Assembly (NCBI RefSeq): GCF_001424425.1
Contig: NZ_LMPT01000019.1
Coordinates: 368,192-432,191, forward strand
DNA: 64,000 bases
Reading direction: 5' to 3'
Source of the DNA: Acidovorax sp. Leaf191
Lineage (GTDB): Bacteria; Pseudomonadota; Gammaproteobacteria; Burkholderiales; Burkholderiaceae_C
The stretch's first letter is position 1. The number at the start of each line of letters is the position of its first letter. Shown here piece after piece: positions 18,611 to 30,048 of this stretch. The translations under genes and the position numbers were made by a program. The notes under the pieces are model-generated. The model was not told the DNA's origin and made no database searches. It saw only the letters and a program-made list of their open reading frames with translations.

Positions 18611-18930
18611 TACATGGACCTCCGCGAGCACAGCGAGTGAAGGCCGCCGACGGCAGACCGTTGTTTCGACAAAACGTATTGGGACATGGGGTGTCTAACC
18701 TGCAAAAGTGAGCAGAAATTCTGCGTGCAAACCGAGATTATCAGGCCATGCGACAATACGCTTCGTGACGGGCTCCAGTTGCCCGCTGCATCAGCACGCT
18801 GCTGGGGACGAAGGAAGCACCCAAACTTCCGGGCTCCCACTCATGAACCTCATCGGCTTGAGACTGGCTCGGCAACCTCCGGTTGCACGACAGGCCGATA
18901 CCAGCGCCCCGGATGGGCGCATTCAACGAC
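18611..18930. promoter_or_regulatory. 320-bp divergent intergenic region between ettA and rhlE
   Basis: No gene is supported here. It must contain promoters for both genes. An imperfect palindrome TTGTTTCGACAAAAC (18660-18674) and an AT-richer segment around 18705-18760 (with GAGATTATCAGG) are candidates, but no clear -35/-10 pair stands out. The rhlE frame remains open upstream to a TTG at 18883 and an ATG at 18913. Confidence 0.4.
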
Positions 18931-20754
<1,824 letters not shown>

Positions 20755-21423
20755 TCCATCCCGTTCAGCGGACGCGGCAGCACCGGCACCCCCTGCGGTG
20801 CATGTGCTGCATGCCCAGGGCCGGCGCGCGCCAGCACTGACCCACCCACGGCTGCACCTTCACGCCGTGGACTTTGCGGCCCTGCCCGCCCTGCCGCCCG
20901 TGGATGATGTCTACATCACGCTGGGCACCACCATCGCCGCGGCAGGCAGCCAGAGCGCCTTTCGGGCGGTCGACCACGACGCCGTGCTGGCCACGGCCCG
21001 CGCCGCGCGCGCGGCCGGCGCCACACGCTGCGGCGTGGTCACGGCCATGGGTGCCAACCCGCATTCGCGCATCTTCTACAACCGGGTCAAGGGCGAGGTC
21101 GAACGCGACCTGCAGGCCCTGGGTTTCGAGACCCTGGTGATCGCGCGCCCCTCCCTGCTCATCGGCGAGCGGACGGCCCTGCAACAGGCGCCGCGCCATG
21201 CGGAATCGTTGTCCATCACGCTGTTTCGCTGGCTCGACCCCGTCCTGCCGGCGCGCTACCGTGCCCGCCCGGGCGCGGATGTGGCCCACGCGCTGGTGCA
21301 TGCCGTACAGTCACTCCCAGCCGGCCTGCATGTGCTCTCTGGCCACGCGCTGCAACCCATGGGCTGAGCCGCTCCGGCTTTGTGCGGGGTGCACGCATCC
21401 TTTGCCCCATCCCGCTCACCGCC

Positions 21424-22605
21424 ATGCGCCCCAACGACATTCCAGTTCCTCTGGCCACCCTGATGGTGGCCACCTGCAACGTGCTGAACCTGGCCAACCC
21501 CGGGCGCATGTTCTATGACAACCAGGACCCGTATACCCAGGCCGAGTTCGACCGCAAGCTCACCTGGCTCGGAGACCGGTTTCGCACCCTCAACGCCGAT
21601 GTGCTGGCAGTGCAGGAGGTCTGGGACGATGCGGCCTTGAAGGGCGCTATAGGCCGCAGCGGCCTGCGCTATGACTTCGTGGCGGTGCCCGGTGCCGAGA
21701 ACAACGGGGCAGTCCATGGCGGTGGCGCCCAGGGCACGCCGCGCGTAGGCATCGCCACGCGGCTGAAGGTGGACGCCCTGCAGTCGTTCGCAGAGTTTCC
21801 GCCAGGTTTCGAGGTCGATGTGCCTGGCCTGGGCCGGCACTTGCGCTTCGAGCGCCCTCCGCTGGTCGTCACCTTGCACATGAAGCATGGACAGACGCTC
21901 AACGTGCTCACCGCCCACCTCAAGTCGAAGCGGCCCAAGTTCCTGCAGGATGCGCAAGGCCACCCGCTGGAGGACCGCAGCGACCCCAAGGTGATGGCCC
22001 TGGCTTCGCTGCGCTCGCTGATCATGCGCGGGGCCGAGGCCATGGCGCTGCGCTGCCTGGTGATCGACCTGCTGCACCGCACCAGCGTGCCCCTGGTGGT
22101 GTTGGGCGACTTCAACGACACGCCCGACAGCGTCACCACGCAACTGATCTGCGCCACCAACGAGATCGCCTACGACCGCGGCGCGCGGGACGTGGCCCTG
22201 TTCAATGCCTATGAACTGCAAGGAGACGCCGCGCTCAAGAAAGATGTCGCGTACTCGCACATCCACCAGGGCTCGCCCAGCGTGCTGGACCAGATCCTGG
22301 TCAGCGAGGAGTTCCTGCACAACGGCCGCAACAGCATCGGCGACGTGCGCCGGGTCGACTACTTCAACGACCATCTGCACGAAGGGCGTGACCGCTCCCG
22401 GTCCGACCACGGCTTTGTGCGGGCCCTGTTGCGCCTGAGGATGCAGGCAGACGCACGACAAGACACAGCGGCGGCCGGCGGCGTACCGCCCGACAGGCCG
22501 CAGGCGCACTCTCCCGTGCCCCAGGCCACCACAGCAGCATCCTCTGCCGCGGCACCCGGGCCATCCATGCCGCCTCCTCCTTTTGATCCCGTGACGAAGC
22601 CATAG
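21424..22605 (+). CDS. Endonuclease/exonuclease/phosphatase (EEP) family protein
   Basis: Protein of 393 aa. The EEP fold signatures are present in order: the N-terminal Asn in TCNVLNLANP, the metal-binding Glu in LAVQEVWDD, VLTAHLKSKRPK, the Asp-x-Asn pair in VVLGDFNDTP, and the final SDH in RSDHGFVRA. No signal peptide is evident. The C-terminal 40 residues are Ala/Pro-rich and disordered. Substrate (nucleic acid, lipid or phosphoester) cannot be assigned. The ATG at 21424 is used; an upstream in-frame start at 21382 would add 14 poorly fitting residues. Confidence 0.85.
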   Translation: MRPNDIPVPLATLMVATCNVLNLANPGRMFYDNQDPYTQAEFDRKLTWLGDRFRTLNADVLAVQEVWDDAALKGAIGRSGLRYDFVAVPGAENNGAVHGGGAQGTPRVGIATRLKVDALQSFAEFPPGFEVDVPGLGRHLRFERPPLVVTLHMKHGQTLNVLTAHLKSKRPKFLQDAQGHPLEDRSDPKVMALASLRSLIMRGAEAMALRCLVIDLLHRTSVPLVVLGDFNDTPDSVTTQLICATNEIAYDRGARDVALFNAYELQGDAALKKDVAYSHIHQGSPSVLDQILVSEEFLHNGRNSIGDVRRVDYFNDHLHEGRDRSRSDHGFVRALLRLRMQADARQDTAAAGGVPPDRPQAHSPVPQATTAASSAAAPGPSMPPPPFDPVTKP

Positions 22606-22734
22606 GGCGGCCGGGCACGACCGAGCTGTCAACCACAGGTTTGCAACGGGATGTACGCTGACACCGGAGCGGGCAGGTGCGCAGGTAACATCGCCGTAAC
22701 AAAGCCGCCCAGCGGCCCCACTGGCAAAACCACC

Positions 22735-24621
22735 ATGACCATGCACACCTTCTTTCGGCGCACGCGCGGCGCGGAGCCCCAACCCTTCTCCGCCTGGTCG
22801 CCGCAGACGCCCTGGAAGATCTCTGCCGTTCTGGCGGCGGTGCTGCTGACGGCATGCTCCAGCACGCCGCTGCCGCCCTGGCCTTCCACACCCACAGCGC
22901 GGCCCAATGCGCCAGCCCCGCTGCCCAGCCGCGCTCAGAAAGGCACGGTGGTGCCTGCACCGCTGGGTCAGGCAACGGCGCCCCGGCCAACGCAGCCCCT
23001 CGGCCCAAGCCAGGGCGTGGTGGCGAGCCCGCTGCCGCCGCCCGCTCCGCTGGTGGTGCAGAACGACGGCCCGATGTCGCCACCTTACGGCGCGGCGGTG
23101 GCGGCCCAGTTCCCCGACCCCGCGGTGGCCTACGCTACGCCGGGGCTTGCCGCAGACCGCAGGGCTTTCACCACGAACGCAGAGCTGGCCCAGTGGCTGC
23201 AGTCGCTGGACGACCCGGCGCAGCGCGGTGCCACCCGCACCCGGTTGCTCAACCTGGGCATGTCGCAGCGCGGCGAACCCATCCTGGGCCTGCTGGCCAC
23301 ACGCGCCCCGGGCACGTCCCCTGCGCAGCTGGACAACAGCGGCCGCCCCACGGTCGTTCTGATCGGCCAACAGCACGGCGATGAACCCGCAGGGGCCGAA
23401 GCATTGCTCGTCATCAGCCGCGAGCTGACCCAGGGGTTGCTGGAGCCTTTGCTCGACCGCATCAACGTGGTGATTGTTCCCCGCGCCAATCCTGACGGAG
23501 CCGCGGCGGGCACACGGGTCACGGCCAACGGCGTGGACATGAACCGCGACCACCTGCTGCTGAACACCCCCGAGGCACGTGCCCTGGCCGGCGTAGTGAA
23601 TGAGTACCGCCCCATCCTGGTGGTGGACGCGCACGAATACACCGTGGCGGGCCGCTATCTGCAGAAGTTCAATGCCATCCAGCGCTACGACACGCTGCTG
23701 CAGTACACCACCACGGCCAACTACCCTGAGTTCCTCACCAAGGCATCGCAGGAGTGGTACCACCAGCCCATGGTGGCCGCACTCAAGGCCCAGGGCCTGA
23801 CCAGCGACTGGTACTACACCACCTCCAACAACCCCGACGACAAGCGCATCTCCATGGGGGGCACGCAACCCGACACGGGCCGCAATGTGAACGGGCTGAA
23901 GAACGCGGTGAGCCTGTTGATCGAAACGCGCGGCGTGGGCATCGGCCGCATGCACATCCAGCGCCGGGTGCATTCGCAGGTCACCGCCATCGCCAGCGCG
24001 CTGCGCAGCACGGCCGAGCGTGCCGCCAACCTGGAGCAGGTGCGTTCCTTCGTGGCGCGCGACATCAGCGCGCAGGCCTGCCGTGATCAGGTCGTGATCG
24101 AGGCTGCAGCCACCCCCACCCAGCGCGAGCTGGAGTTTCTGGACCCCGACACCGGGGCGGTGCGCCCCATCCGCGTCGAGTGGAACTCCTCGCTCACGCT
24201 GCGTCCCACCAAGACCCGCGCCCGGCCTTGCGGCTATTGGCTGTCGGCCAGCTCCACCGCCGCCGTGGAGCGCCTGAAACTGCTGGGACTGCAGGTGATG
24301 CGCGTGGCCGAACCTGGCTCTGCCCTCGCCGACACCTACCGCGAAACCTCGCGCGAGTCCGGCGACCGGCAGGATGTGATCGGCACCATCGCCGGAGGCA
24401 CCGGCATCGTGCGCGTGCAGGTGACCCCGATGCGCAGCGCGATCGACGTGCCTGCCGGCAGCTTCTACATCCCGCTGAACCAGCCACGCGCCAACCTGGC
24501 GGTGGCGGCGCTGGAGCCGGACACGCAGAACAGCTACTTTGCCAACCGCGTGATCGACGACCTGGGCCAGACCGCGCGCATCATGAGCAACCCGTCGCTG
24601 GTGTTTGAAGAAACGGATTGA
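22735..24621 (+). CDS. M14-family zinc carboxypeptidase lipoprotein
   Basis: Protein of 628 aa, probably outer-membrane or periplasmic. A lipobox LLTAC puts the lipidated Cys at residue 41, followed by a Pro-rich linker. Zinc-site features of the M14 peptidases are seen: HxxE in QQHGDEPAGAEAL (about residues 212-216), the Asn-Arg pair in GVDMNRDHLLL, a later His in VVDAHEYTVAGRY (about 297), and a catalytic Glu candidate in SLLIETRGVG (about 397). The length beyond the catalytic domain suggests an extra C-terminal domain. Substrate could be peptidoglycan or peptides. The ATG at 22735 (MTMH) is chosen for its signal peptide; no strong ribosome site is seen. Confidence 0.85.
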   Translation: MTMHTFFRRTRGAEPQPFSAWSPQTPWKISAVLAAVLLTACSSTPLPPWPSTPTARPNAPAPLPSRAQKGTVVPAPLGQATAPRPTQPLGPSQGVVASPLPPPAPLVVQNDGPMSPPYGAAVAAQFPDPAVAYATPGLAADRRAFTTNAELAQWLQSLDDPAQRGATRTRLLNLGMSQRGEPILGLLATRAPGTSPAQLDNSGRPTVVLIGQQHGDEPAGAEALLVISRELTQGLLEPLLDRINVVIVPRANPDGAAAGTRVTANGVDMNRDHLLLNTPEARALAGVVNEYRPILVVDAHEYTVAGRYLQKFNAIQRYDTLLQYTTTANYPEFLTKASQEWYHQPMVAALKAQGLTSDWYYTTSNNPDDKRISMGGTQPDTGRNVNGLKNAVSLLIETRGVGIGRMHIQRRVHSQVTAIASALRSTAERAANLEQVRSFVARDISAQACRDQVVIEAAATPTQRELEFLDPDTGAVRPIRVEWNSSLTLRPTKTRARPCGYWLSASSTAAVERLKLLGLQVMRVAEPGSALADTYRETSRESGDRQDVIGTIAGGTGIVRVQVTPMRSAIDVPAGSFYIPLNQPRANLAVAALEPDTQNSYFANRVIDDLGQTARIMSNPSLVFEETD

Positions 24622-24837
24622 GGCGACAGCCGCTGCCTCAGGCTCATGCTCGGGCTCGGGCTGTGCAGATGGGCTGGGCCTCATATCGGGCTTGAGCGTG
24701 TGACCACGGGCAGTTTGGCAGGCCGCGCCCAGCGCGTTGTTGTGCCAGGGTGTCGACTCTGCACGCACCAGTGCCCCCCCAGCCTGCTGCAGCGGGCCAG
24801 TCGCAGCAGACCCACACCCAATCGCTATTTCTCCACT

Positions 24838-24898
24838 CAGCTATCTATTCGATAGCATAAAACAGCCACCTATCCAGCGGTAGCACGGCTTTTGGCAG
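24838..24898. repeat. Divergent copy of the AGCGCT/TATCCAGCG interspersed repeat
   Basis: GCTATC-TATTC-GATAGC (24840-24856) is a 6-bp palindrome, followed by CCTATCCAGCGGTAGCA, which matches CCTATCCAGCGACAGCA of the copy upstream of uvrC (40824-40840) at 15 of 17 positions. It lies between the M14 peptidase and the end of the antiporter gene. Confidence 0.55.
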
Positions 24899-24902
24899 AT
24901 AT

Positions 24903-26645
24903 TCAGATGCGGCTGTGCAGCGCCGCGGGGGCCGTCGCCCGGGCGCGGCGTGTCTCTGTGCGCTCCACGACGTAGCGCGACATGGCCTGGGCCAGCGCCT
25001 CGTCGGCCAGGAACACCGCACTGTCGCACTCCTGCGTGAGCCGACGGGCCTCGTCGCTGTTGTGGCTGCGTACCACGGCTTCGATGTGGGGGTTGAGCAT
25101 GCGCGCCGTGCCGATGATCTGTCGCACGTTCAAGGTGTCGGGCGTGGCGATCACCAGCATCGCCGCGCGTGCAATGTGTGCCTGGATGAGCACGGCCGGG
25201 TCCACCGCATCGCCAAACACGGCCGCCACGCCGGACTCCCGCAGCGACTCCACCAGTTCGCGGTTCTGCTCCGCCACCACGTAGGGAATGTCGTTGGCCG
25301 CCAGGGCCGCCGCCACCCGGCGCCCGACCCGGCCGTAGCCCACCAGCACCACCTGCCGCGCCAGATAGCGCGAATCGGTGGTCATGGGCAACTCGGCCAG
25401 CGGGTCGTCCCGCTGCTCCAGCCGCCGCGCCAGTGCCGAGCGAGCCCGCAGCCAGTCCTGCAGCGGCGCAATCGCGCGAAAGAGCATCGGGTTCAGCGCC
25501 ATCGAGATCAAGGCGCCCGCCAGCACCAGGCTGGCACCTTCGGCCGGCAACAGGCCCAGTGACGAACCCAGCGCGACCAGGATGAACGAAAACTCGCCGA
25601 TCTGTGCCAGGCTGGCAGACACCGTCAGCGCCGTATTGAGCGGGTAGCGGAAGGCCAGCACCAGGGCGGCTGCCGCCAGCGTCTTGCCCAGCATGATGAT
25701 GGCCACCACGGCCAACACCTGCACCGGCCGGTCCCACAGCACCGAGGGGTTGAACAGCATGCCCACGGACACGAAGAACAGCACGGCGAAAGCGTCGCGC
25801 AGCGGCAATGACTCCTCGGCGGCGCGGTGGCTGAACTCCGACTCGCGCATCACCATGCCCGCAAAGAACGCCCCCAGTGCGAACGACACGCCAAACAGCG
25901 CCGCAGAGCCGAACGCGATGCTGACCGCAGCCGCCACGACGCACAGCGTGAACAGCTCGCGCGACCCGGTGCGGGCCACCTGCCAGAGCACCCACGGAAA
26001 CAGGCGGCGCCCGACCAGCAGCATCAGCGCCACAAAGCCGCCCACCTGCAACAAGGTCCATCCCAGCGTCGTCCACAGTGCCGCGCCATCAACCGCCTGG
26101 CCCTGGGCGCCGTTGCCTCCCAGAGAACCCGCCAACGGCGGCAAGAGCACCAGCACCAGCACCATGGCCAGGTCTTCGACCACCAGCCAGCCCACCGCGA
26201 TGCGCCCGGTGTGGCTGTCGAGAATTCCCAAGGTCTCCAGCGCGCGCAGCAGCACCACCGTGCTCGCCACCGACAGCGCCAGGCCGAACACCAGGGCCCC
26301 GCCCCAGCTCCAGCCCCACCACACGGCCAGCGCCATGCCCAGCGCTGTGGCCACCATCATCTGCACCACCGCCCCGGGCACAGCGATACGGCGCACCGCC
26401 AGCAGGTCGCCGAAAGAGAAATGCAGGCCCACGCCGAACATCAGCAGCATCACGCCGATTTCGGCCAACTGGCTGGCCATGGCCATGTCCGCCACGAAAC
26501 CGGGTGTGTAAGGCCCGATCACCACACCGGCCAGCAAGTAACCCACCAGCGCAGGCAGCTTGAGCCGCGCGGCCACGAACCCCAACGCCAGCGCCAGCCC
26601 GAGCGCCGCGGCAATGGTGCTGATGAGATTGACGCTGTGTGGCAT
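24903..26645 (-). CDS. CPA2 monovalent cation:proton antiporter (KefB/YbaL-like)
   Basis: Inner-membrane protein of 580 aa. The N-terminal two thirds have about 11-13 hydrophobic helices of the Na+/H+ exchanger fold, beginning LISTIAAALGLALALGFVAA and including LPALVGYLLAGVVIGPYTPG and the core helix FGVSFALGAFFAGMVM. The C-terminal part (about 420-540) is a TrkA-N domain with the NAD-binding motif VLVGYGRVGRRVAAAL. This layout matches YbaL/KefB of E. coli, which exchange K+ or Na+ for protons. The ATG at 26645 gives the family start MPHSVNLIS; an in-frame upstream ATG at 26693 adds a Pro-rich leader and is rejected. Confidence 0.9.
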   Translation of the reverse strand: MPHSVNLISTIAAALGLALALGFVAARLKLPALVGYLLAGVVIGPYTPGFVADMAMASQLAEIGVMLLMFGVGLHFSFGDLLAVRRIAVPGAVVQMMVATALGMALAVWWGWSWGGALVFGLALSVASTVVLLRALETLGILDSHTGRIAVGWLVVEDLAMVLVLVLLPPLAGSLGGNGAQGQAVDGAALWTTLGWTLLQVGGFVALMLLVGRRLFPWVLWQVARTGSRELFTLCVVAAAVSIAFGSAALFGVSFALGAFFAGMVMRESEFSHRAAEESLPLRDAFAVLFFVSVGMLFNPSVLWDRPVQVLAVVAIIMLGKTLAAAALVLAFRYPLNTALTVSASLAQIGEFSFILVALGSSLGLLPAEGASLVLAGALISMALNPMLFRAIAPLQDWLRARSALARRLEQRDDPLAELPMTTDSRYLARQVVLVGYGRVGRRVAAALAANDIPYVVAEQNRELVESLRESGVAAVFGDAVDPAVLIQAHIARAAMLVIATPDTLNVRQIIGTARMLNPHIEAVVRSHNSDEARRLTQECDSAVFLADEALAQAMSRYVVERTETRRARATAPAALHSRI

Positions 26646-26878
26646 GGGCAGAGGTGGAGTAGGAAACGGGCAGGCGCGCGGCACGAGCGCCACTCCGTTA
26701 TACCCGCATCCGCCATCAACTTGCGATTACAACCCGCAAATGCCGCCCGGCGGCCAGAACATGCCCCGCCGCCGCAGGTATGATCCAGGGTTCGCGCAGC
26801 GGCATGCGGCCAGGGCAATTTCAATGCATGGCCCGCACCATGCCAGCGCTTCGGCCTTTGCGGCCGACACCCATCCAT

Positions 26879-26955
26879 CTGCCCGTAGCTCAACCGGATA
26901 GAGCAATTGCCTTCTAAGCAATAGGTCGGGGGTTCGAGTCCCTCCGGGCAGGCCA
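26879..26955 (+). tRNA. tRNA-Arg (anticodon TCT)
   Basis: Seven-bp acceptor CTGCCCG/CGGGCAG, D-stem GCTC/GAGC, anticodon stem ATTGC/GCAAT with loop CTTCTAA (anticodon TCT), T-arm with loop TTCGAGT, discriminator G and encoded CCA. It forms the left border of the phage-derived region and is a plausible integration target. Confidence 0.96.
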
Positions 26956-27030
26956 CTTTTTCTCCAATGAAACCCGGCTACGGTCTGAAGCGCCAGGGAA
27001 GTTCCAGGGAAGAATTCTCGCGGGTTGACG

Positions 27031-27390
27031 TCAACGCCGACTATTGACCCAGCGCGCCGCTGGATGCCACAGCCGGGCAACCATCTGCCTACGCACCTCG
27101 TCTCGAAACTGCACTGGCCCGGGCGCGCAATTTGGTCGATGCGCATGCCGTTTCCAGTTGCACCACCAGCATGCCGCGGCCACGTTCAACGGGGAACCGG
27201 TGCCGCCGTCCTGCTTCGCCACAAGGTGCTCAGCCGTCGACTGCAGATAGCGCATGAGCGGCTCGGGAACGCCAAGCGCCTCAGCAAAGCGGTCTTTGTA
27301 GGGGGGTTCCCAAACGGGCAGGCTGCAGTAGATGCAACGGCACTGTTGGGAGAAGAAAGCTCGGGTTCTGAGTGTGACCAATCTGGACAT
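27031..27390 (-). CDS. HNH endonuclease-like protein
   Basis: Small protein of 119 aa. A zinc-binding CRCIYC pair near residue 17, then AEHLVAKQDGG (the His of the HNH motif follows Glu, about residue 54), then NVAAACWWCNWKRHAHRP, in which N, the CxxC pair and the final His complete an HNH nuclease core. This order (CxxC, EHL, N, CxxC, N) is shared with short phage and mobile-element HNH proteins. The start at 27390 lacks a clear ribosome site, so an N-terminal truncation is possible. It is the first gene after tRNA-Arg. Confidence 0.7.
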   Translation of the reverse strand: MSRLVTLRTRAFFSQQCRCIYCSLPVWEPPYKDRFAEALGVPEPLMRYLQSTAEHLVAKQDGGTGSPLNVAAACWWCNWKRHAHRPNCAPGPVQFRDEVRRQMVARLWHPAARWVNSRR

Positions 27391-27525
27391 GACGACGGAA
27401 TAGTTTTGAAGCTATTCCCGTTGTCAGTTGCTGATCAGGTCGGGCGACGGGGCTTGACCACTCGGCTGTACACGAGAGTTTTCCCGTGCGGCCGGGTTCG
27501 CTGGAGCCCGGACGTCGGCAATGTA

Positions 27526-27726
27526 CTACTGAACTGGAGCGCTTGGCAACAGTCTCGTTGCACCTTCGGGCGTGATTGAGATCACAGTGGCGTTGTACCC
27601 GGCGGGCTCGCTCAGCACCGCTTCGATGAGTCCGTCGCGGACCAAGTCCTGCGCCCGGGCGACAGCGTTCGGATCGGTCGGGTGGACAGGCCGCGGCACG
27701 GATTTCAAGACCTTCCAACGACGCAT
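27526..27726 (-). CDS. Hypothetical protein, 66 aa
   Basis: A short reading frame with the protein-like sequence RAQDLVRDGLIEAVLSEPAG and ISITPEGATRLLPS. The ITPEG..LL ending resembles the wing of winged-helix proteins (as in ISLTPEGRALL-type motifs), but the protein is too short to assign. No strong ribosome site. It is divergent from the gene at 27779. Could be a degraded fragment. Confidence 0.4.
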   Translation of the reverse strand: MRRWKVLKSVPRPVHPTDPNAVARAQDLVRDGLIEAVLSEPAGYNATVISITPEGATRLLPSAPVQ

Positions 27727-27778
27727 CGCCCGGGGTCGTGATTGCTGTAGACGGGAAGGAAAGCCCGTTGACCGGGCA

Positions 27779-28069
27779 ATGACCGATACCCGCCACGCGG
27801 ACTCATCGGAGCACCAGCTCCTTGCATTCTTGGTGGAAGCCGTTTACGCCGAGCACCGCTCGGGCCGGCCGCCACCGGCGCGGCTCGAACTGCCACCGGC
27901 TGATTTCGAGCGGTTCCAGAGTGAGCACCGTGAGGCGCTGGCCGCGCATGTGCCAGAGGTGGGGAACGTCTATCCCGGTTCACTGGCGGGCGTGCCCGTG
28001 GAGTCGGGCGCAGACCACCCCTCCATCATCCGTGCGGACGGCAGGCGCGGGATGCTCTTGCTGCCGTAA
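27779..28069 (+). CDS. Hypothetical protein, 96 aa
   Basis: The reading frame from ATG 27779 gives EHQLLAFLVEAVYAEHRSGR, then LELPPADFERFQSEHREAL and LAGVPVESGADHPSIIRADG. The composition and the GVPVE...SIIRADG ending look like real protein, and the frame is protein-like only downstream of this ATG. A GGGAAGGAAAG stretch lies 16 nt upstream, too far for a good ribosome site. I do not recognise the family. It is probably prophage-derived. Confidence 0.5.
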   Translation: MTDTRHADSSEHQLLAFLVEAVYAEHRSGRPPPARLELPPADFERFQSEHREALAAHVPEVGNVYPGSLAGVPVESGADHPSIIRADGRRGMLLLP

Positions 28070-28308
28070 AGTGCTCCACACGACAAAGAACAAGCCCGCT
28101 CGACGTGGGATGTTGGTGCTCGAGAACCGTGAGTTGGCCTCCAGAACAGGGGCCAGAGACTAATGGTCGGAATTGACTGCTCTTGCGCGCCTGAGACCCT
28201 GACGCGCCAGTCCTCGCGCAGACGGATTCGCACTGCAAGGCGGGAAAAATACTGACGCTCCATTCATATTGGGCAGGCGCAGAGTTGACTCACTTTTAGG
28301 AGACAACG

Positions 28309-28776
28309 ATGCGCATTTCAACGATCACTTTGCTTGCCGCCGCTGTAACAGCGGCATCCACTGTAGCCGCGCAGGGGGCAAATCCGCCCGCTCAAATTGT
28401 GCCGGGGGTACCCCCGCCGCAGACCACAGCGCCAGAAGTCTCCACGACACCATCTCAGACCCCCACGGCGCCACCCTCCCAAACTCCTTCAGAGACACAC
28501 GCCGCACCACCGGTGGCACCGCCCATGGCCACGCAAAAGCCGACGGAGGTAGGGGCTCCAAGACAAGCCGTTGGATCCGGAACCAGCAATGCTGTGGGTA
28601 CCGGCACGCCTCAAGGAGTGGGATCGCAACAACCAACTACTTCACGGCCGAGCGTTATCCCCGCTCAGATTGGTACACCTCAAGTTTCGACGAGTACATC
28701 TGGTTCGGGAAGTGGACCAAGTGCCCCTACCGCGCCAGCAGCACCACCTGGGACGGCAGCTCCAATGAAACGATAG
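28309..28776 (+). CDS. Secreted Pro/Thr/Ser-rich protein, 155 aa
   Basis: TAGGAGA 5 nt before the ATG and a clean signal peptide (MRISTITLLAAAVTAASTVA, cleavage likely after AAQG) support a real gene. The mature part is almost entirely Pro, Thr, Ser, Gln and Ala (for example VPPPQTTAPEVSTTPSQTPT), with later Gly/Ser-rich segments and a short basic end APMKR. No domain is recognised. It is intrinsically disordered and could be a cell-surface spacer or a phage-carried cargo protein. The 239-bp region upstream holds no gene that I can support. Confidence 0.6.
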   Translation: MRISTITLLAAAVTAASTVAAQGANPPAQIVPGVPPPQTTAPEVSTTPSQTPTAPPSQTPSETHAAPPVAPPMATQKPTEVGAPRQAVGSGTSNAVGTGTPQGVGSQQPTTSRPSVIPAQIGTPQVSTSTSGSGSGPSAPTAPAAPPGTAAPMKR

Positions 28777-28966
28777 CGCCTTGCATTGCTAGACCAAGAC
28801 GCTGAAGGAGCTCCCAGCACAGTCCGTTTCACAGGAGCGCCTTCTTATAGGGAACCGGCGGCTGCACCGTGTGCAATTCCATCGGCGCAGGCCGGCCGAC
28901 TTCATCAGAAAGCAAAACTTAACGCCCCGCCGCGGGTTTTGAAATTGTGCGTCGAGGCGGACTTGA

Positions 28967-29899
28967 TCAGTGCTCGATCAAGATAGCCCACTCACGGAAG
29001 CGTGCGGCCATGTGACCGTTACTCGTGCCGGTGTCACCTGTGAAAATTTCGGTGCCGATAATGGATGTGCCCAAGCCTAAGTTAGCTGCCGTAAAAAGTG
29101 GCTGACCGGCCGGTAGGCTGGCATTTACTGCGGCAACGACTGTATTGATGTTTTGAGGAGTCATGCAGAAGCCGAACCAAGTGTCGTTGTTCCAAGTTGA
29201 TTGGCGGGCAAAACCTGATCCTGGCGTCGTCGTAATGTATTGTTGAGCTCCGTAATAGCTGCCCACCATAGGCATGTTCGTACCGCCTTGGCCGCCGTCG
29301 TATCCGACAAAATCTTGTATGTTGCCAGACGAGTACAGCATAACGCCCACCGTGAATGTCCTACCTGAGCTCACATCACGAAACGTGAAGTTCGCGCCGG
29401 AGGAGTTCGTTGAGCCGTCTCCAGACCATGAGCTCGGAACAGCGGCGTAGAAGCCCATGCACAACTTCGCGTTTTGACCATACTGGCCTCCCCAAGGGCG
29501 TACAAACTTGCTCTCAGAAAAGTCCAGATGAAGGTTGATCGTCTTCAGAGGTCGACCAGATACAACCGGCGACGAGTAGGTATGCAGTTGAAACCCAACG
29601 CTATTTTGGTACGCCTGCACAGCCGTTGAGCCATTCCAGGTGGAATCGACCGTGCGCTCCCAATTTGCGCTCTCGCCAACAGGGGTGGAAAGCCCCGTGA
29701 AGGAAGAGACGTTCCAGAATGGAACCTGGCTAACCGTTCCCACATCGAACGTCCTGATGGTCGCGACATCTGGGATAGGCGTGCCGTTCAATATTGAAGA
29801 AACCGAGCCAACACTAGGTTGAACGTAGAGAACTGTAGTTGCAGCATGCACATTTGCTGTTGCAAGCACAGCCACTGTCACAAAAGCTCTAAGGGTCAT
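28967..29899 (-). CDS. Secreted protein of unknown function, 310 aa
   Basis: GGAG lies 6 nt before the ATG. A signal peptide (MTLRAFVTVAVLATANVHAA) precedes a beta-rich mature part rich in Ser, Thr, Gly and aromatic residues, for example LKTINLHLDFSESKFV, KLCMGFYAAVPSSW and TWFGFCMTPQNINTVVAAVN. Two Cys, in KLCMGF and FGFCMTP, could pair. The C-terminus is HMAARFREWAILIEH. Base composition is clearly lower in GC than the neighbouring chromosomal genes, which points to recent transfer. I do not recognise a family; a jelly-roll-like lectin or enzyme fold is a guess. It lies beside the lysis cassette, where phages often carry cargo. Confidence 0.75.
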   Translation of the reverse strand: MTLRAFVTVAVLATANVHAATTVLYVQPSVGSVSSILNGTPIPDVATIRTFDVGTVSQVPFWNVSSFTGLSTPVGESANWERTVDSTWNGSTAVQAYQNSVGFQLHTYSSPVVSGRPLKTINLHLDFSESKFVRPWGGQYGQNAKLCMGFYAAVPSSWSGDGSTNSSGANFTFRDVSSGRTFTVGVMLYSSGNIQDFVGYDGGQGGTNMPMVGSYYGAQQYITTTPGSGFARQSTWNNDTWFGFCMTPQNINTVVAAVNASLPAGQPLFTAANLGLGTSIIGTEIFTGDTGTSNGHMAARFREWAILIEH

Positions 29900-30048
29900 C
29901 GAAACTCCAGTTTGTTGACAACCACCGCGACACGGTGGGGTATTGCACTCAAGGCGCCACCCAGCCTAGCCGATGAACAACGGCTACCCAGTCTTGCTTT
30001 GTTGCGTTTGGTTATGCACAACGCCTTTGCGAATACAGATGCTTGGTA

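Noticed and set aside
21256..24768. Very long minus-strand open frame over the EEP and M14 genes
   Set aside because: Antisense shadow; the plus strand has catalytic motifs in both genes, while this frame has none.
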